From Nitrosotalea sp. (GTDB lineage: Archaea > Thermoproteota > Nitrososphaeria > Nitrososphaerales > Nitrosopumilaceae), in the NCBI GenBank assembly GCA_031296345.1, contig JARLFW010000099.1, forward strand, positions 1 through 17,958: a DNA stretch of 17,958 nt, written 5' to 3'. The position numbers were made by a program, and so were the translations under genes. Positions 1 through 7,775 of the stretch are shown piece by piece; positions within the stretch are counted from its first letter, which is position 1, and every line of letters starts with the position of its first letter. The notes under the pieces are model-generated. The model was not told where the DNA came from. It saw nothing but the letters and a program-made list of their open reading frames with translations, and did no database searches.

Positions 1-1860
1 AAGTACACCAAGATCAACTTTTCCAGTATTCACATCAACTCCTGCGTCTTGTAACATACTTTGTATGAGAAAGATGGCTCTTTCTGCATCTTCGCCATCA
101 ACTTGTGTTTTCATTAATAGTCTAGCTCTTGCCGTGGCTAATCTTACAAGTCCTTCTAGTTGTCTAGGTGTAACTGTTATCATTCCTTCAGATTCTACAT
201 TTCTCATTGTCATATAGTAATTCAGAATTTTATCTTCCGCCTCGGGAGTAAGATTTGGATCAGATCTCTTTGCATATGACAGATATTTTGTAAGAATATC
301 AACATCAATCAGCGATTTTGTATCAGTTCCCGAAGCCCTATGTAAATTCAATATGTGTCGTGCAATTCTGGTATCTCTTTCTTTTGATGGTATATCTCTT
401 ACAACAAAGATAAGATCAAAACGTGTTAGAAGTGGAATTGGAAGGTTGACATTCTCTGTGATGTTCTTGAATGGATCATATTTTCCATACATGGGGTTTG
501 CAGCAGCCAAAATTGATGTCCTTGCATTCAATGTTGCAACGATTCCACCTTTTGCTATACTTACAGACTGTTGTTCCATAGTTTCATGTAATGCACTTCT
601 ATCTTCTGGTTTCATTTTATCAAATTCGTCTATGCAGACAAGACCTTGATCACCCAAGACTACGGCACCTGCCTCAAGCATCATTATACCAATTTTATCC
701 CTTACAACTGCTGCTGTGAGTCCTGCAGCAGTGGAACCTCTTCCAGATGTGTAAAGTCCTCTAGGAGCAATTCTTGCACAAAATTTTAACATCTCACTTT
801 TTGCCGTACCAGGGTCACCCACCAAAAAGACGTTGATATCACCACGAATTTTAGCACCATCAGCAAGAAGTTTTTGAGTTGATCCTACAATTAACAACAA
901 GATGGCTTCCTTGATTATATCATGACCACTTACATGCGGTGCAAATGAAGCTATAAGTCTATCATAAATATCAGGATTTTTAACAAGTGATTTGATTATT
1001 CTTTCTTCATCAGGAGAAATTTCCTCTCGCTCAGTGCTTCTAGAAGCCTTATTTCCACGTCCGCGATGAAACTCTATATTATTTCCCTGAATTCTTAATC
1101 TGTAAATCCCACTCTTTCCTCTCATAGTAGGGATATGTTCCTGTTCAATTCTTACAATTCCCGTTAGGATAATACGATCTCCAGGTCTTGCGTTGTCAAC
1201 CAAATCTTGCAAGACTGTTACATCAAGGTAATGAGGTAATTGTCCTGGAGGTAAATCCTCGGGCAATTCTTGTAGTCTCACCATTTGGAAATCAATAAAC
1301 TTGCTTTGTTCAGGACTTATCTCAAGATCTCTATAAGTACATTTTCCATTATCACATTTGAGAGGTTCCTTAAATTCCAGACCTTTTTCCTGGACTCTTA
1401 CAGTCTTATGATTATCTGGACAAAAGTAGACTAGTTCTTTTGCAAGAGGTTTAATTTCAGAAGATCTAACAACCATTCCAGATACACTTATCATTTTTCC
1501 AATAACTTCTGCATTTACTTCACGCAAACTACGTTGAGATGGATAATTTGAGATTCTGGCTCGAATATCATGACGAATTTTTTCTGCATATTGTGGGAAT
1601 CTTTCTTTAAGAATATCTTTTATTGCACCACCAAAGGCTCGAAGAATTTCATCAGGATCAACATTAAACACTGATTCAATTTCAGGATTTGATACTAGAT
1701 CATTATAATCAGCTACAATGTATTGTGTTTTCTTTGCCATCATTTGATCTATTTCATCAACATATTTGTAAGAACCAGATTTATCTTTGAATTGACTTAA
1801 AAATTCTTTCACTTGATCTTGAAGTTTACTTTTTGAAATAGATTCAGATTGTACAGTCAA
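1..1860 (-). CDS. mcm: MCM replicative DNA helicase (C-terminus beyond window)
   Basis: This is the hexameric helicase that unwinds DNA at the replication fork. The frame is open for 620 codons to the window edge, so roughly the last 70-80 residues (the winged-helix domain in typical archaeal MCMs) are missing. Visible features are an N-terminal domain with a zinc site (C147, H151, C169, C174), Walker A GDPGTAKS near residue 347, Walker B CIDEFDK near 410, and the arginine-finger motif LLTRFDLIF near 478. No intein is seen. The start is TTG at 1860-1858; it overlaps the GINS stop codon in the string TTGA, so the two genes are translationally coupled. Pairing of GINS and MCM in one operon fits their joint role in the CMG-type helicase. 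Identification is very secure; the exact start is likely. Confidence 0.97.
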   Translation of the reverse strand, partial: MTVQSESISKSKLQDQVKEFLSQFKDKSGSYKYVDEIDQMMAKKTQYIVADYNDLVSNPEIESVFNVDPDEILRAFGGAIKDILKERFPQYAEKIRHDIRARISNYPSQRSLREVNAEVIGKMISVSGMVVRSSEIKPLAKELVYFCPDNHKTVRVQEKGLEFKEPLKCDNGKCTYRDLEISPEQSKFIDFQMVRLQELPEDLPPGQLPHYLDVTVLQDLVDNARPGDRIILTGIVRIEQEHIPTMRGKSGIYRLRIQGNNIEFHRGRGNKASRSTEREEISPDEERIIKSLVKNPDIYDRLIASFAPHVSGHDIIKEAILLLIVGSTQKLLADGAKIRGDINVFLVGDPGTAKSEMLKFCARIAPRGLYTSGRGSTAAGLTAAVVRDKIGIMMLEAGAVVLGDQGLVCIDEFDKMKPEDRSALHETMEQQSVSIAKGGIVATLNARTSILAAANPMYGKYDPFKNITENVNLPIPLLTRFDLIFVVRDIPSKERDTRIARHILNLHRASGTDTKSLIDVDILTKYLSYAKRSDPNLTPEAEDKILNYYMTMRNVESEGMITVTPRQLEGLVRLATARARLLMKTQVDGEDAERAIFLIQSMLQDAGVDVNTGKVDLGVL

Positions 1861-2372
1861 TTTTTATCACCCAGTATTTGTTTTTTGAATTCAGTGCTAT
1901 TATTATGAATATAATCAAATAATGTACGTTCTTCAATTGTCAATTTCTTTGCTAAGTCAGATGTCATCTTGGAAGAATCTGCTAATCGAATTATTTTTCC
2001 CTGTCTTTTACGAATAAGAGAGTTCAACATGCTTTCTATTTTATCACGATCTTCCTGTGGAAGTCTTTGTGTGAATGAATTCACTTTAATGTAAAAGTCT
2101 AATTCCAGTGTAGAAAGATCAAAATCTCCCTGGACATTTTCTTTCATAACTGCTTGTTTCAAAGCTACCACCATATCGGTGTCTTGTACTTGGACAAGTT
2201 TTTCTGCTGATAATACTTCGGCTACCCATCTAGAGACGCTCATTATTTCACCTTGTTTAGATTCTACTGACACTGTGGGTGCCTCTATTTTGAGATCATA
2301 TACAAAGTTGACTTTAACATCCTGTAATCGGTATCCTATACTATGTACCTGTATGAGTTCTGATATGTTCAA
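1857..2372 (-). CDS. GINS complex subunit (probably Gins23 type)
   Basis: This is a subunit of the GINS complex, which binds MCM and Cdc45/RecJ to form the active replicative helicase. The 171-residue protein begins with a small beta-rich segment ending in SVSRWVAEVL (about residues 45-54). A helical domain follows, including RLPQEDRDKIESML and the late helix LTIEERTLFDYI. A small beta domain before the helical domain is the order of the Psf2/Psf3-like Gins23 type rather than Gins51; I infer this from the layout, without an alignment. The start is TTG at 2372 with a purine-rich stretch (taggatcgag) just upstream. The stop overlaps the MCM start. No ATG gives a longer product, because an in-frame TAG lies 24 nt upstream. 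The family call is fairly sure, the subtype is tentative. Confidence 0.85.
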   Translation of the reverse strand: MNISELIQVHSIGYRLQDVKVNFVYDLKIEAPTVSVESKQGEIMSVSRWVAEVLSAEKLVQVQDTDMVVALKQAVMKENVQGDFDLSTLELDFYIKVNSFTQRLPQEDRDKIESMLNSLIRKRQGKIIRLADSSKMTSDLAKKLTIEERTLFDYIHNNSTEFKKQILGDKN

Positions 2373-2396
2373 TTTACTCGATCCTACTTCAGGCCT

Positions 2397-2531
2397 CTAA
2401 AGGGATCGATCGATCAATTCTGTTAACCATTTACTTTGATCATTTGATCTAGATTCTGTTTGTACAAATCCATGCCTCTTCATAACTGAAATACCTTTTT
2501 TCTCATTCGTCATCATAATCCGAGTTATCAT
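2397..2531 (-). CDS. Possible 44-residue basic protein heading the GINS-MCM operon
   Basis: A short minus-strand frame fills most of the 301-nt space between GINS and RFC. Starting at ATG 2531 it encodes 44 residues, with internal Met at residues 6 and 7 (ATG 2516, 2513) as alternative starts. The C-terminal part, KRHGFVQTESRSNDQSKWLTELI, looks protein-like, with mixed charge and a helical, amphipathic end. A TATA-like ttattatg lies about 26-32 nt upstream of ATG 2531, which would suit a leaderless transcript. GINS itself has no good TATA close to its start, so transcription of GINS-MCM probably begins ahead of this frame. The frame ends in TAG, 24 nt before the GINS TTG and in the same frame. 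I recognise no family. It could be a leader peptide, a real small protein or chance. Confidence 0.4.
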   Translation of the reverse strand: MITRIMMTNEKKGISVMKRHGFVQTESRSNDQSKWLTELIDRSL

Positions 2532-2642
2532 CCTTGCAATGTAAATCTTTTTCAAACATAATAACAATAGGTCATAGAGGAATACCCAAGTGCCTGATTT
2601 AGATCGATATTAATAATTTATAATTCAATTTCTTAGACTTAA

Positions 2643-2650
2643 TTTTATTA
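2643..2650 (+). promoter_or_regulatory. Probable TATA box for rfcS
   Basis: The string ttttatta is centred about 27 nt upstream of the rfcS ATG at 2674. This is the spacing expected of an archaeal TATA element driving a leaderless or nearly leaderless mRNA. Another AT-rich candidate, aatttataatt, lies further upstream (2616-2626), so the choice between them is uncertain. Confidence 0.4.
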
Positions 2651-2673
2651 GTAAGTGAAAGACGTATGTCCCT

Positions 2674-3627
2674 ATGATAGAATCTTCGATGTGGGTAGAA
2701 AAATACCGTCCAACAAAGATCTCGTCAATAATAAATCAGAAGGAGATAGTTGGTAGTTTACGATCGCTTCTAAAAAACACATCAGAAATGCCACATCTAT
2801 TATTTTCTGGCTCAGCTGGAGTCGGTAAGACAACTACTGCATTATGTCTTGCAAGAGAAATTTTAGGTGATACATGGCGTGAGTATACTTTAGAGTTGAA
2901 CGCGTCCGATGAACGTGGCATCAACATGGTAAGGGAGAGAGTAAAGAAATTTGCAAGGTTCTCGGGTTTGGATACTAACATTCCATTTAAACTCGTAATT
3001 TTGGATGAAGCTGATGAAATGACTTCAGATGCTCAGACTGCCTTGAGAAGAATTATTGAGGATACGTCAAAACATTGTAGATTCATTATGATTGCAAATA
3101 ACATATCAAAAATCATAGAACCTCTTCAAAGTAGATGCGCTGTTTTCAAGTTTACAAGGATATCAGAGGAAGATGTAGTAAGCCATTTAGAAGAAATTTG
3201 TAAAAAAGAGAAGATAAAGTATAATGAAAACGGTCTAAAAACATTGTATTTGTATTCAGAAGGTGATATGCGTCATTCCATAAACATGTTACAAGCAACT
3301 GCAAGTGTTGGAACTATAAATGAAGAGAATGTAAAATCTTCTGCTGGACTTGCTAAAACAAGTGACGTTAGTGTTATTCTAAAACTTGCACTTGATGGAA
3401 AACTTTCAGAAGCTAGGAGCAAGATGATTGAACTCATCAAAGTATACGGAATGTCTGAATCAGACTTTCTAAAATATCTCAATGAAGAATGTTACAGAAT
3501 TAAGACGCCTCACTTGTCAGAGATTTTAGAAGCCATAGCAAAATATGACTATAGATTAATCATAGGAGCTAATCCAGAGATTCAGCTTTCAGCTTTACTT
3601 GCAGAAATTGGAAATATAGAAAAATAA
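2674..3627 (+). CDS. rfcS: Replication factor C small subunit (clamp loader ATPase)
   Basis: This AAA+ ATPase loads the PCNA sliding clamp onto primed DNA. Its 317 residues match the usual size of archaeal RfcS. The RFC-box start MWVEKYRP is at residues 6-13, Walker A GSAGVGKTT at 46-54, Walker B ILDEADEM at 109-116 and the SRC motif at 153-155; the C-terminal collar region follows. Many RfcS proteins begin at the equivalent of residue 6, so the true start may be ATG 2689 rather than 2674. It is transcribed divergently from the GINS-MCM operon, grouping replication genes around one intergenic region. The large subunit is not in this window. The stop codon lies 3 nt before the 3' end of a tRNA on the other strand. 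Confidence 0.97.
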   Translation: MIESSMWVEKYRPTKISSIINQKEIVGSLRSLLKNTSEMPHLLFSGSAGVGKTTTALCLAREILGDTWREYTLELNASDERGINMVRERVKKFARFSGLDTNIPFKLVILDEADEMTSDAQTALRRIIEDTSKHCRFIMIANNISKIIEPLQSRCAVFKFTRISEEDVVSHLEEICKKEKIKYNENGLKTLYLYSEGDMRHSINMLQATASVGTINEENVKSSAGLAKTSDVSVILKLALDGKLSEARSKMIELIKVYGMSESDFLKYLNEECYRIKTPHLSEILEAIAKYDYRLIIGANPEIQLSALLAEIGNIEK

Positions 3628-3630
3628 TAA

Positions 3631-3714
3631 CGCAGAGAGAGGGATTTGAACCCCCGCGTGCTTGCGCACATAGGCTCTCAAGGCCCACGCCATGCCGGGC
3701 TAGGCGACCTCTGC
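3631..3714 (-). tRNA. tRNA-Ser (anticodon UGA)
   Basis: This is a class II tRNA of 84 nt. The acceptor stem pairs GCAGAGG with TCTCTGC and the discriminator base is G. The D stem is GCC/GGC. The anticodon stem TGGGC/GCCTA encloses the loop CTTGAGA, so the anticodon is TGA (UGA in the RNA). The long variable arm is TGTGC-gcaa-GCACG, and the T arm is GGGGG-TTCAAAT-CCCTC. Reading the loop one base later would give GAG (Leu) but breaks the anticodon stem; the G discriminator also favours Ser. CCA is not encoded. A TATA-like aaattttaac lies about 26 nt upstream of the 5' end. Confidence 0.93.
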
Positions 3715-3717
3715 AAG

Positions 3718-3725
3718 TTTTTTTT
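3718..3725 (+). terminator. T8 run, possible terminator for rfcS transcripts
   Basis: Eight consecutive T residues on the plus strand lie about 90 nt beyond the rfcS stop, just past the antisense tRNA gene. Archaeal RNA polymerase terminates at T-rich tracts without needing a hairpin. A transcript ending here would run antisense to the whole tRNA-Ser gene. This rests only on the T run. Confidence 0.3.
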
Positions 3726-3789
3726 GTAAGGACTTGTTAAAATTTGTTTAAGATCACATGTTTTCTAGACATCCGTAGAGATTATCAAT

Positions 3790-3805
3790 AAGAAAAAGAA
3801 AAGGG
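3790..3805 (-). terminator. T-rich terminator after the ferredoxin genes
   Basis: On the minus strand, 10-25 nt past the stop of the first ferredoxin gene, the sequence reads ccctttcc-like with two long T tracts (ccctttt then cttttt). This pyrimidine/T-rich stretch fits an intrinsic archaeal terminator. No similar tract follows the upstream ferredoxin gene, so that one may read through into its neighbour. Confidence 0.45.
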
Positions 3806-3815
3806 ACGAAAAATT

Positions 3816-4370
<555 letters not shown>

Positions 4371-4379
4371 TTATTTAAA
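4371..4379 (-). promoter_or_regulatory. TATA box of the long ferredoxin gene
   Basis: The minus strand reads TTTAAATAA, ending exactly 21 nt before the ATG at 4349. That spacing predicts a transcription start at or next to the A of the start codon. The same nine bases with the same 21-nt spacing stand before the paralogous ferredoxin gene. Confidence 0.75.
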
Positions 4380-4390
4380 CCTAGACAAAA

Positions 4391-4837
4391 CTAAGCAAAT
4401 TTTGCAATCTCTTTTTCGTGAATATCTTGATTTAACTGATCAACCTTGATTGCCTTGGTCGGACAAACTTCAACACAGGCCATGCACCAAATACAATCTG
4501 CCTCTTTTACTGGAATTGCTTTGTCAGTGTAGTCTTTCCTGTCATTTCTACCTGTTTCGCCAGGATTTTTGTACCATTCAAAAACCTTAACGGGACAACT
4601 TAACAAACAGATGCCATCGGCAACACATGAATCCCAATCTACAGCTACAAATGTACCATGTACTCCCATTGGTCTTATCTCTTCACCTGAAGCTTCCGAG
4701 TCAGATTTTACTTTAGGATCCGATGCAGCTTCTGCAAGACGTCCAGGACCCCAAACCAGATGATAATTTTCACTTAATGGATCTTTGAATTTTTCAATCA
4801 CTTTGTGATTTGCTGGAAAGTTTGGATCTATAGGCAT
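4391..4837 (-). CDS. Zinc-type dicluster ferredoxin, short form
   Basis: This is a paralog of the downstream ferredoxin, 148 residues long. Cluster motif 1 is CVADGICLLSCP (C71, D74, C77, C81, again with Asp at the second position) and motif 2 is [12 protein letters not shown] (C115, C118, C121, C125). The N-terminus MPIDPNFPAN resembles the Sulfolobus zinc ferredoxin start. Here the mid-chain His is present (H60, in GVHGT) and H26 is kept, but the Asp expected after the first cluster is Ile108, the reverse of the pattern in the neighbour. The shared spacing of residues 1-82 and the matched promoters point to tandem duplication. Possible partners are 2-oxoacid:ferredoxin oxidoreductases or other low-potential enzymes; none is encoded nearby. 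It has its own TATA box at 4859-4867. Confidence 0.93.
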   Translation of the reverse strand: MPIDPNFPANHKVIEKFKDPLSENYHLVWGPGRLAEAASDPKVKSDSEASGEEIRPMGVHGTFVAVDWDSCVADGICLLSCPVKVFEWYKNPGETGRNDRKDYTDKAIPVKEADCIWCMACVEVCPTKAIKVDQLNQDIHEKEIAKFA

Positions 4838-4858
4838 ATTATCAGAAGTTCTTGTTTG

Positions 4859-4867
4859 TTATTTAAA
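4859..4867 (-). promoter_or_regulatory. TATA box of the short ferredoxin gene
   Basis: The minus strand reads TTTAAATAA, again ending 21 nt before the ATG (4837), so a leaderless mRNA is expected. It lies in the 76-nt space shared with the divergent eIF6 gene. For eIF6, an AT-rich aaattcatat at 4881-4890 sits at a suitable distance from the TTG start. Confidence 0.75.
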
Positions 4868-4913
4868 GTGTGTACAAGATAAATTCATATCTTTCACAAA
4901 TCGCTCTAGTTTA

Positions 4914-5585
4914 TTGGGAATTTTCAAGTATGATGTATATCGTAATCCTAATGTAGGAATTTATGCCAAGTGTAACGACAAGTTTGTTTTCATACCAAAT
5001 GGATTTGCACCTACAAAAGCAAAGAACCTTGCAGAATTTTTGAAAACTGAGTATATCTTTACGTCAGTTGCAAATACAAGATTACTTGGACCGCTAATGG
5101 TTGTAAATAACAAAGGACTTTTGCTTCCACATAATTGTTATCAAGAAGAGATATCTCATTTAAAAAAATCAACTGGACTTAATGTTGGTGTACTAGATAC
5201 AAAACATACCGCATTAGGAAATTTAATTTGTACAAACGATAAAGGAGCAGTCATATCTCCACTCATTCCAACAGAATATGTCAAGCAAATTGAAAATGTC
5301 TTAGGAGTGGAGGTTATAAGAAAAAGAGTTGCAGGCTATCATCAGACTGGTGCAATGACAGTGGCAAATTCCAAAGGTGGAATCATTCATCCTTCTGCAG
5401 AAGAAGAAGATATCAAAACAATATCACAAGTATTAGGTGTAGAATTAGAGCCTGCTACAGTCAATGGGGGATCACCATATCTTTCTTCAGGCACTCTTGC
5501 AAATAATAATTCGTTAGTTGTAGGAGGTCTTACAAATGGTCCTGAGCTTATGATGCTTACAAAGGCCTTCAGAGTGGAAGACTAG
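4914..5585 (+). CDS. eif6: Translation initiation factor 6 (aIF6)
   Basis: This is the anti-association factor that binds the large ribosomal subunit near L24/L14 and stops premature joining with the small subunit. The 223 residues show the repeated units of the five-bladed IF6 fold, with recurring patterns such as FIPNGFAP, LLLPHNC, VISPLIP and IIHPSAEEED, each starting a blade. Length is normal for archaeal aIF6 (about 220). The start is TTG at 4914, giving the expected MGIFKYDVY; no in-frame ATG lies close upstream. The 3' end overlaps the end of the convergent hisS by 17 bp. It stands alone here rather than in a ribosomal-protein operon. Confidence 0.95.
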   Translation: MGIFKYDVYRNPNVGIYAKCNDKFVFIPNGFAPTKAKNLAEFLKTEYIFTSVANTRLLGPLMVVNNKGLLLPHNCYQEEISHLKKSTGLNVGVLDTKHTALGNLICTNDKGAVISPLIPTEYVKQIENVLGVEVIRKRVAGYHQTGAMTVANSKGGIIHPSAEEEDIKTISQVLGVELEPATVNGGSPYLSSGTLANNNSLVVGGLTNGPELMMLTKAFRVED

Positions 5586-6846
5586 ATTTTAGATCATTTA
5601 ACATAACATCCATCTTTACCTGTTTTTCAGAACCATCTCTCATATTTCGAATTATAACAGAATTATCAGCATATTCCTTTGGAGCAACTATTATAACATA
5701 TTTTGAGTTGGAGGCAATTTCCATCTGTTTTTTTAGTGATTTTCCCAATAGATCTACATCAGTTGGAATGCCTTTTAGACGAAGTTGTGATGCAAGATTA
5801 ATTGCAATTTTTTTCATATCATCATTGATAAAAACTACAGATACTCGATCTTCTTTAGATTGTGTATTTACCTTCTGTTTCTCCAATAATAGGACAATTC
5901 GCTCTACTCCTCCAGCTGCACCTGTAGCACCAAGATCATTTCTTCCAAAGGCTTTAGTCAGTGTATCATATCTTCCACCTCCCACAAGTGCACCTACATC
6001 ATTTTTTTCAAATACCTCAAAAACTATTCCAGAATAATAGTCAAGGCCTCGAACTATTCCAAAGTTTATTCTAACATTGTTAACACCACGATTTTTTAAA
6101 GTATCAAACAATTGCAAGATCTTGTTCCAATTTTTTAGTTGACTGACATCAACCTCTTTTTCTATTTCTTCAGGCAAGCCCTTAATTTCGGAAAATTTCA
6201 GAATTTGTTCTAGTGCAGGTACTGAATAGCCCTTTTCTTTGTATTCGTTAATTATATCCTGTCTTCTCTTTTTTTGGATTTTATCAACAGCTCTTAGAAT
6301 ATCACTAATTACTTCAGATGAGTCAGATTTGAAAATACTTCTAACATACGATTCAATAAGTTCTCTATCACAGATATCAATTACAACATTTTCAAGTCCC
6401 AATTTTGTTAGAAATTTAGATGTAAAATCAATTATTTCAGCATCGGATTCTATGTTTGGTTCTCCATAGATCTCTATATCCCACTGATGAAAGAATCTGT
6501 ATCTGCCCTTTTGTGGTTCATCATAACGCCATACACCACCAAATGTTGAGATCTTAGCAGGTAATCGCATTGATTTTTGAGATGCAGCATAACGTGTTAG
6601 ACCTATTGTAAAATCAAAACGTAGTGCTACCTCACGATCTCCTTTGTCAGTAAAATAATAAATTTCATTTTTTATTGATGGGCCACTCTTTGTTTCTATT
6701 ACTGACAGTAATTCAATTGGAGAAGATTCCATAAACTGAAAACCAAACAAATTTGATGTCTCAATAAATTTCTGACGTACATATTCAATTTCAGAAGATT
6801 CCTTTGGTTCTATATCTCGCATACCGCGTGGTAGTTCCAATTTCAA
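5569..6846 (-). CDS. hisS: Histidyl-tRNA synthetase
   Basis: This class II aminoacyl-tRNA synthetase charges tRNA-His using ATP. The 425-residue protein has the expected order: N-terminal PRGMRDIEP, RFDFT at 76-80 (ATP/His pocket), motif 2 RYDEPQKGRYRFFHQ at about 107-121, the histidine-specific RGLDYYSGIVFE at about 265-276, GGGRYD a little later, motif 3 GGVERIVLLLE near 315, and a C-terminal anticodon-binding domain (from VVFINDD). Length is normal. ATG at 6846 gives the usual start. The upstream TATA-like sequence (ctaaatgc) is weak. It is transcribed divergently from archease. Confidence 0.97.
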   Translation of the reverse strand: MKLELPRGMRDIEPKESSEIEYVRQKFIETSNLFGFQFMESSPIELLSVIETKSGPSIKNEIYYFTDKGDREVALRFDFTIGLTRYAASQKSMRLPAKISTFGGVWRYDEPQKGRYRFFHQWDIEIYGEPNIESDAEIIDFTSKFLTKLGLENVVIDICDRELIESYVRSIFKSDSSEVISDILRAVDKIQKKRRQDIINEYKEKGYSVPALEQILKFSEIKGLPEEIEKEVDVSQLKNWNKILQLFDTLKNRGVNNVRINFGIVRGLDYYSGIVFEVFEKNDVGALVGGGRYDTLTKAFGRNDLGATGAAGGVERIVLLLEKQKVNTQSKEDRVSVVFINDDMKKIAINLASQLRLKGIPTDVDLLGKSLKKQMEIASNSKYVIIVAPKEYADNSVIIRNMRDGSEKQVKMDVMLNDLKSSLPL

Positions 6847-6937
6847 AACTCATTCTTTTTCCAATGCATTTAGACTTTCTGATTGCAAAAAATCATGGTT
6901 AGAATAAATTAATAGTGTACTCTAGACCTACCAATCC

Positions 6938-7354
6938 ATGGCATATCGATATCTGGATCATATGACAGATGCATTTATCGAAGTAATTGGAAATACAACA
7001 GACGAAGCCTTTGCAAATGCAGGCATATCTGTGGTAGACACAATTGTTGATATCAACTCAGTAGAGAACAAAGAGGATAGGAAAATAGAAGTTAGTGCAG
7101 ACGACCTGAAAGGATTACTATATAGCTGGCTTGAGGAGATAATCATTCTTACCATAACAGATGGATTTGTAGGAAAAATATTTAATGTAAAGATAACAAA
7201 AAATGTGAAATATCATCTTTTAGCAAAAATCAGTGGAGAAGAAATTAATTTTGAAAAACATCATTTTAAAATGGAAATAAAGGCACCGACATATCATCTC
7301 ATGGAAATTAAAGATGAGAAACCAGTTTTGATGCGATTCATTCTCGATCTCTAG
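6938..7354 (+). CDS. Archease (activator of the RtcB tRNA/RNA ligase)
   Basis: Archease speeds guanylylation of the RNA ligase RtcB, which joins tRNA halves after intron removal and repairs broken RNA. The 138 residues begin with the family signature YRYLDHMTDAFIEV, containing the metal-site acids D7 and D11 with H8, and end in MRFILDL with the conserved C-terminal Asp (D137). Length is typical (about 140). ATG at 6938 has an AT-rich TATA-like aaattaatag roughly 26 nt upstream, consistent with a leaderless mRNA. rtcB itself is not in the window. The only RNA-related neighbour is the divergent hisS. Confidence 0.92.
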   Translation: MAYRYLDHMTDAFIEVIGNTTDEAFANAGISVVDTIVDINSVENKEDRKIEVSADDLKGLLYSWLEEIIILTITDGFVGKIFNVKITKNVKYHLLAKISGEEINFEKHHFKMEIKAPTYHLMEIKDEKPVLMRFILDL

Positions 7355-7394
7355 GCTAAATTATTAAAGAGCTTTTATCTATAATTCATCAGGT

Positions 7395-7775
7395 TTGGTA
7401 GACGAAGAATTAGAGAAAATTATGAAAAAGAAATTAGAGGAAATGAAATCTCGTAAAGAACAAGAGATTCTAGAACTTACTGATTCTAATTTTGACAAAG
7501 CCATTGTTGGTGATACACCAGTAATTGTGGATTTTTGGGCTACATGGTGTGGCCCATGTCAGTTCATGTTGCCTATTTTTGAGAGAATTGCAAAAAAATA
7601 CAAGACTGTGAGATTTGCACGTCTAAATGTAGATGATGCCCCTGGCATATCTCAAAGATATGGAGTATATTCAATTCCTACATTCATTGTATTCAACAAT
7701 GGTGAACCTATTGACAAGGCGATGGGAGCAATAGGAGAACCAGGTCTTCATATGCTTGCTCAGAAATATGCCTAG
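7395..7775 (+). CDS. Thioredoxin with a charged N-terminal extension
   Basis: This thiol-disulfide redox protein has 126 residues. The thioredoxin fold starts near residue 25, with the active site WCGPC at 51-55 preceded by DFWAT, and the cis-proline in SIPTF (P95). About 24 residues precede the fold (MVDEELEKIMKKKLEEMKS...); they are Glu/Lys-rich and predicted helical, which ordinary ~105-residue thioredoxins lack. The start is TTG at 7395 with a short purine-rich agg upstream; the first ATG (residue 10) would remove part of the extension. It has no signal peptide, so it should be cytoplasmic. It follows archease after 40 nt and its last 4 bp overlap the end of the convergent infB. No thioredoxin reductase is in the window. 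Confidence 0.93.
   Translation: MVDEELEKIMKKKLEEMKSRKEQEILELTDSNFDKAIVGDTPVIVDFWATWCGPCQFMLPIFERIAKKYKTVRFARLNVDDAPGISQRYGVYSIPTFIVFNNGEPIDKAMGAIGEPGLHMLAQKYA

Noticed and set aside
353..649. 98-codon plus-strand frame opposite MCM, and similar open frames opposite infB, hisS and ferredoxin genes
   Set aside because: They lie wholly opposite clear genes, have no family resemblance and read as the antisense of conserved motifs.
2401..2416. gatcgatcgatc repeat as a possible regulatory or origin element
   Set aside because: It is a single short run inside the small ORF before GINS, without further repeats or an AT-rich unwinding region with origin boxes.
3631..3714. Reading the class II tRNA at this site as tRNA-Leu(GAG)
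   Set aside because: That register breaks the anticodon stem; the fully paired register gives UGA, and discriminator G fits Ser.
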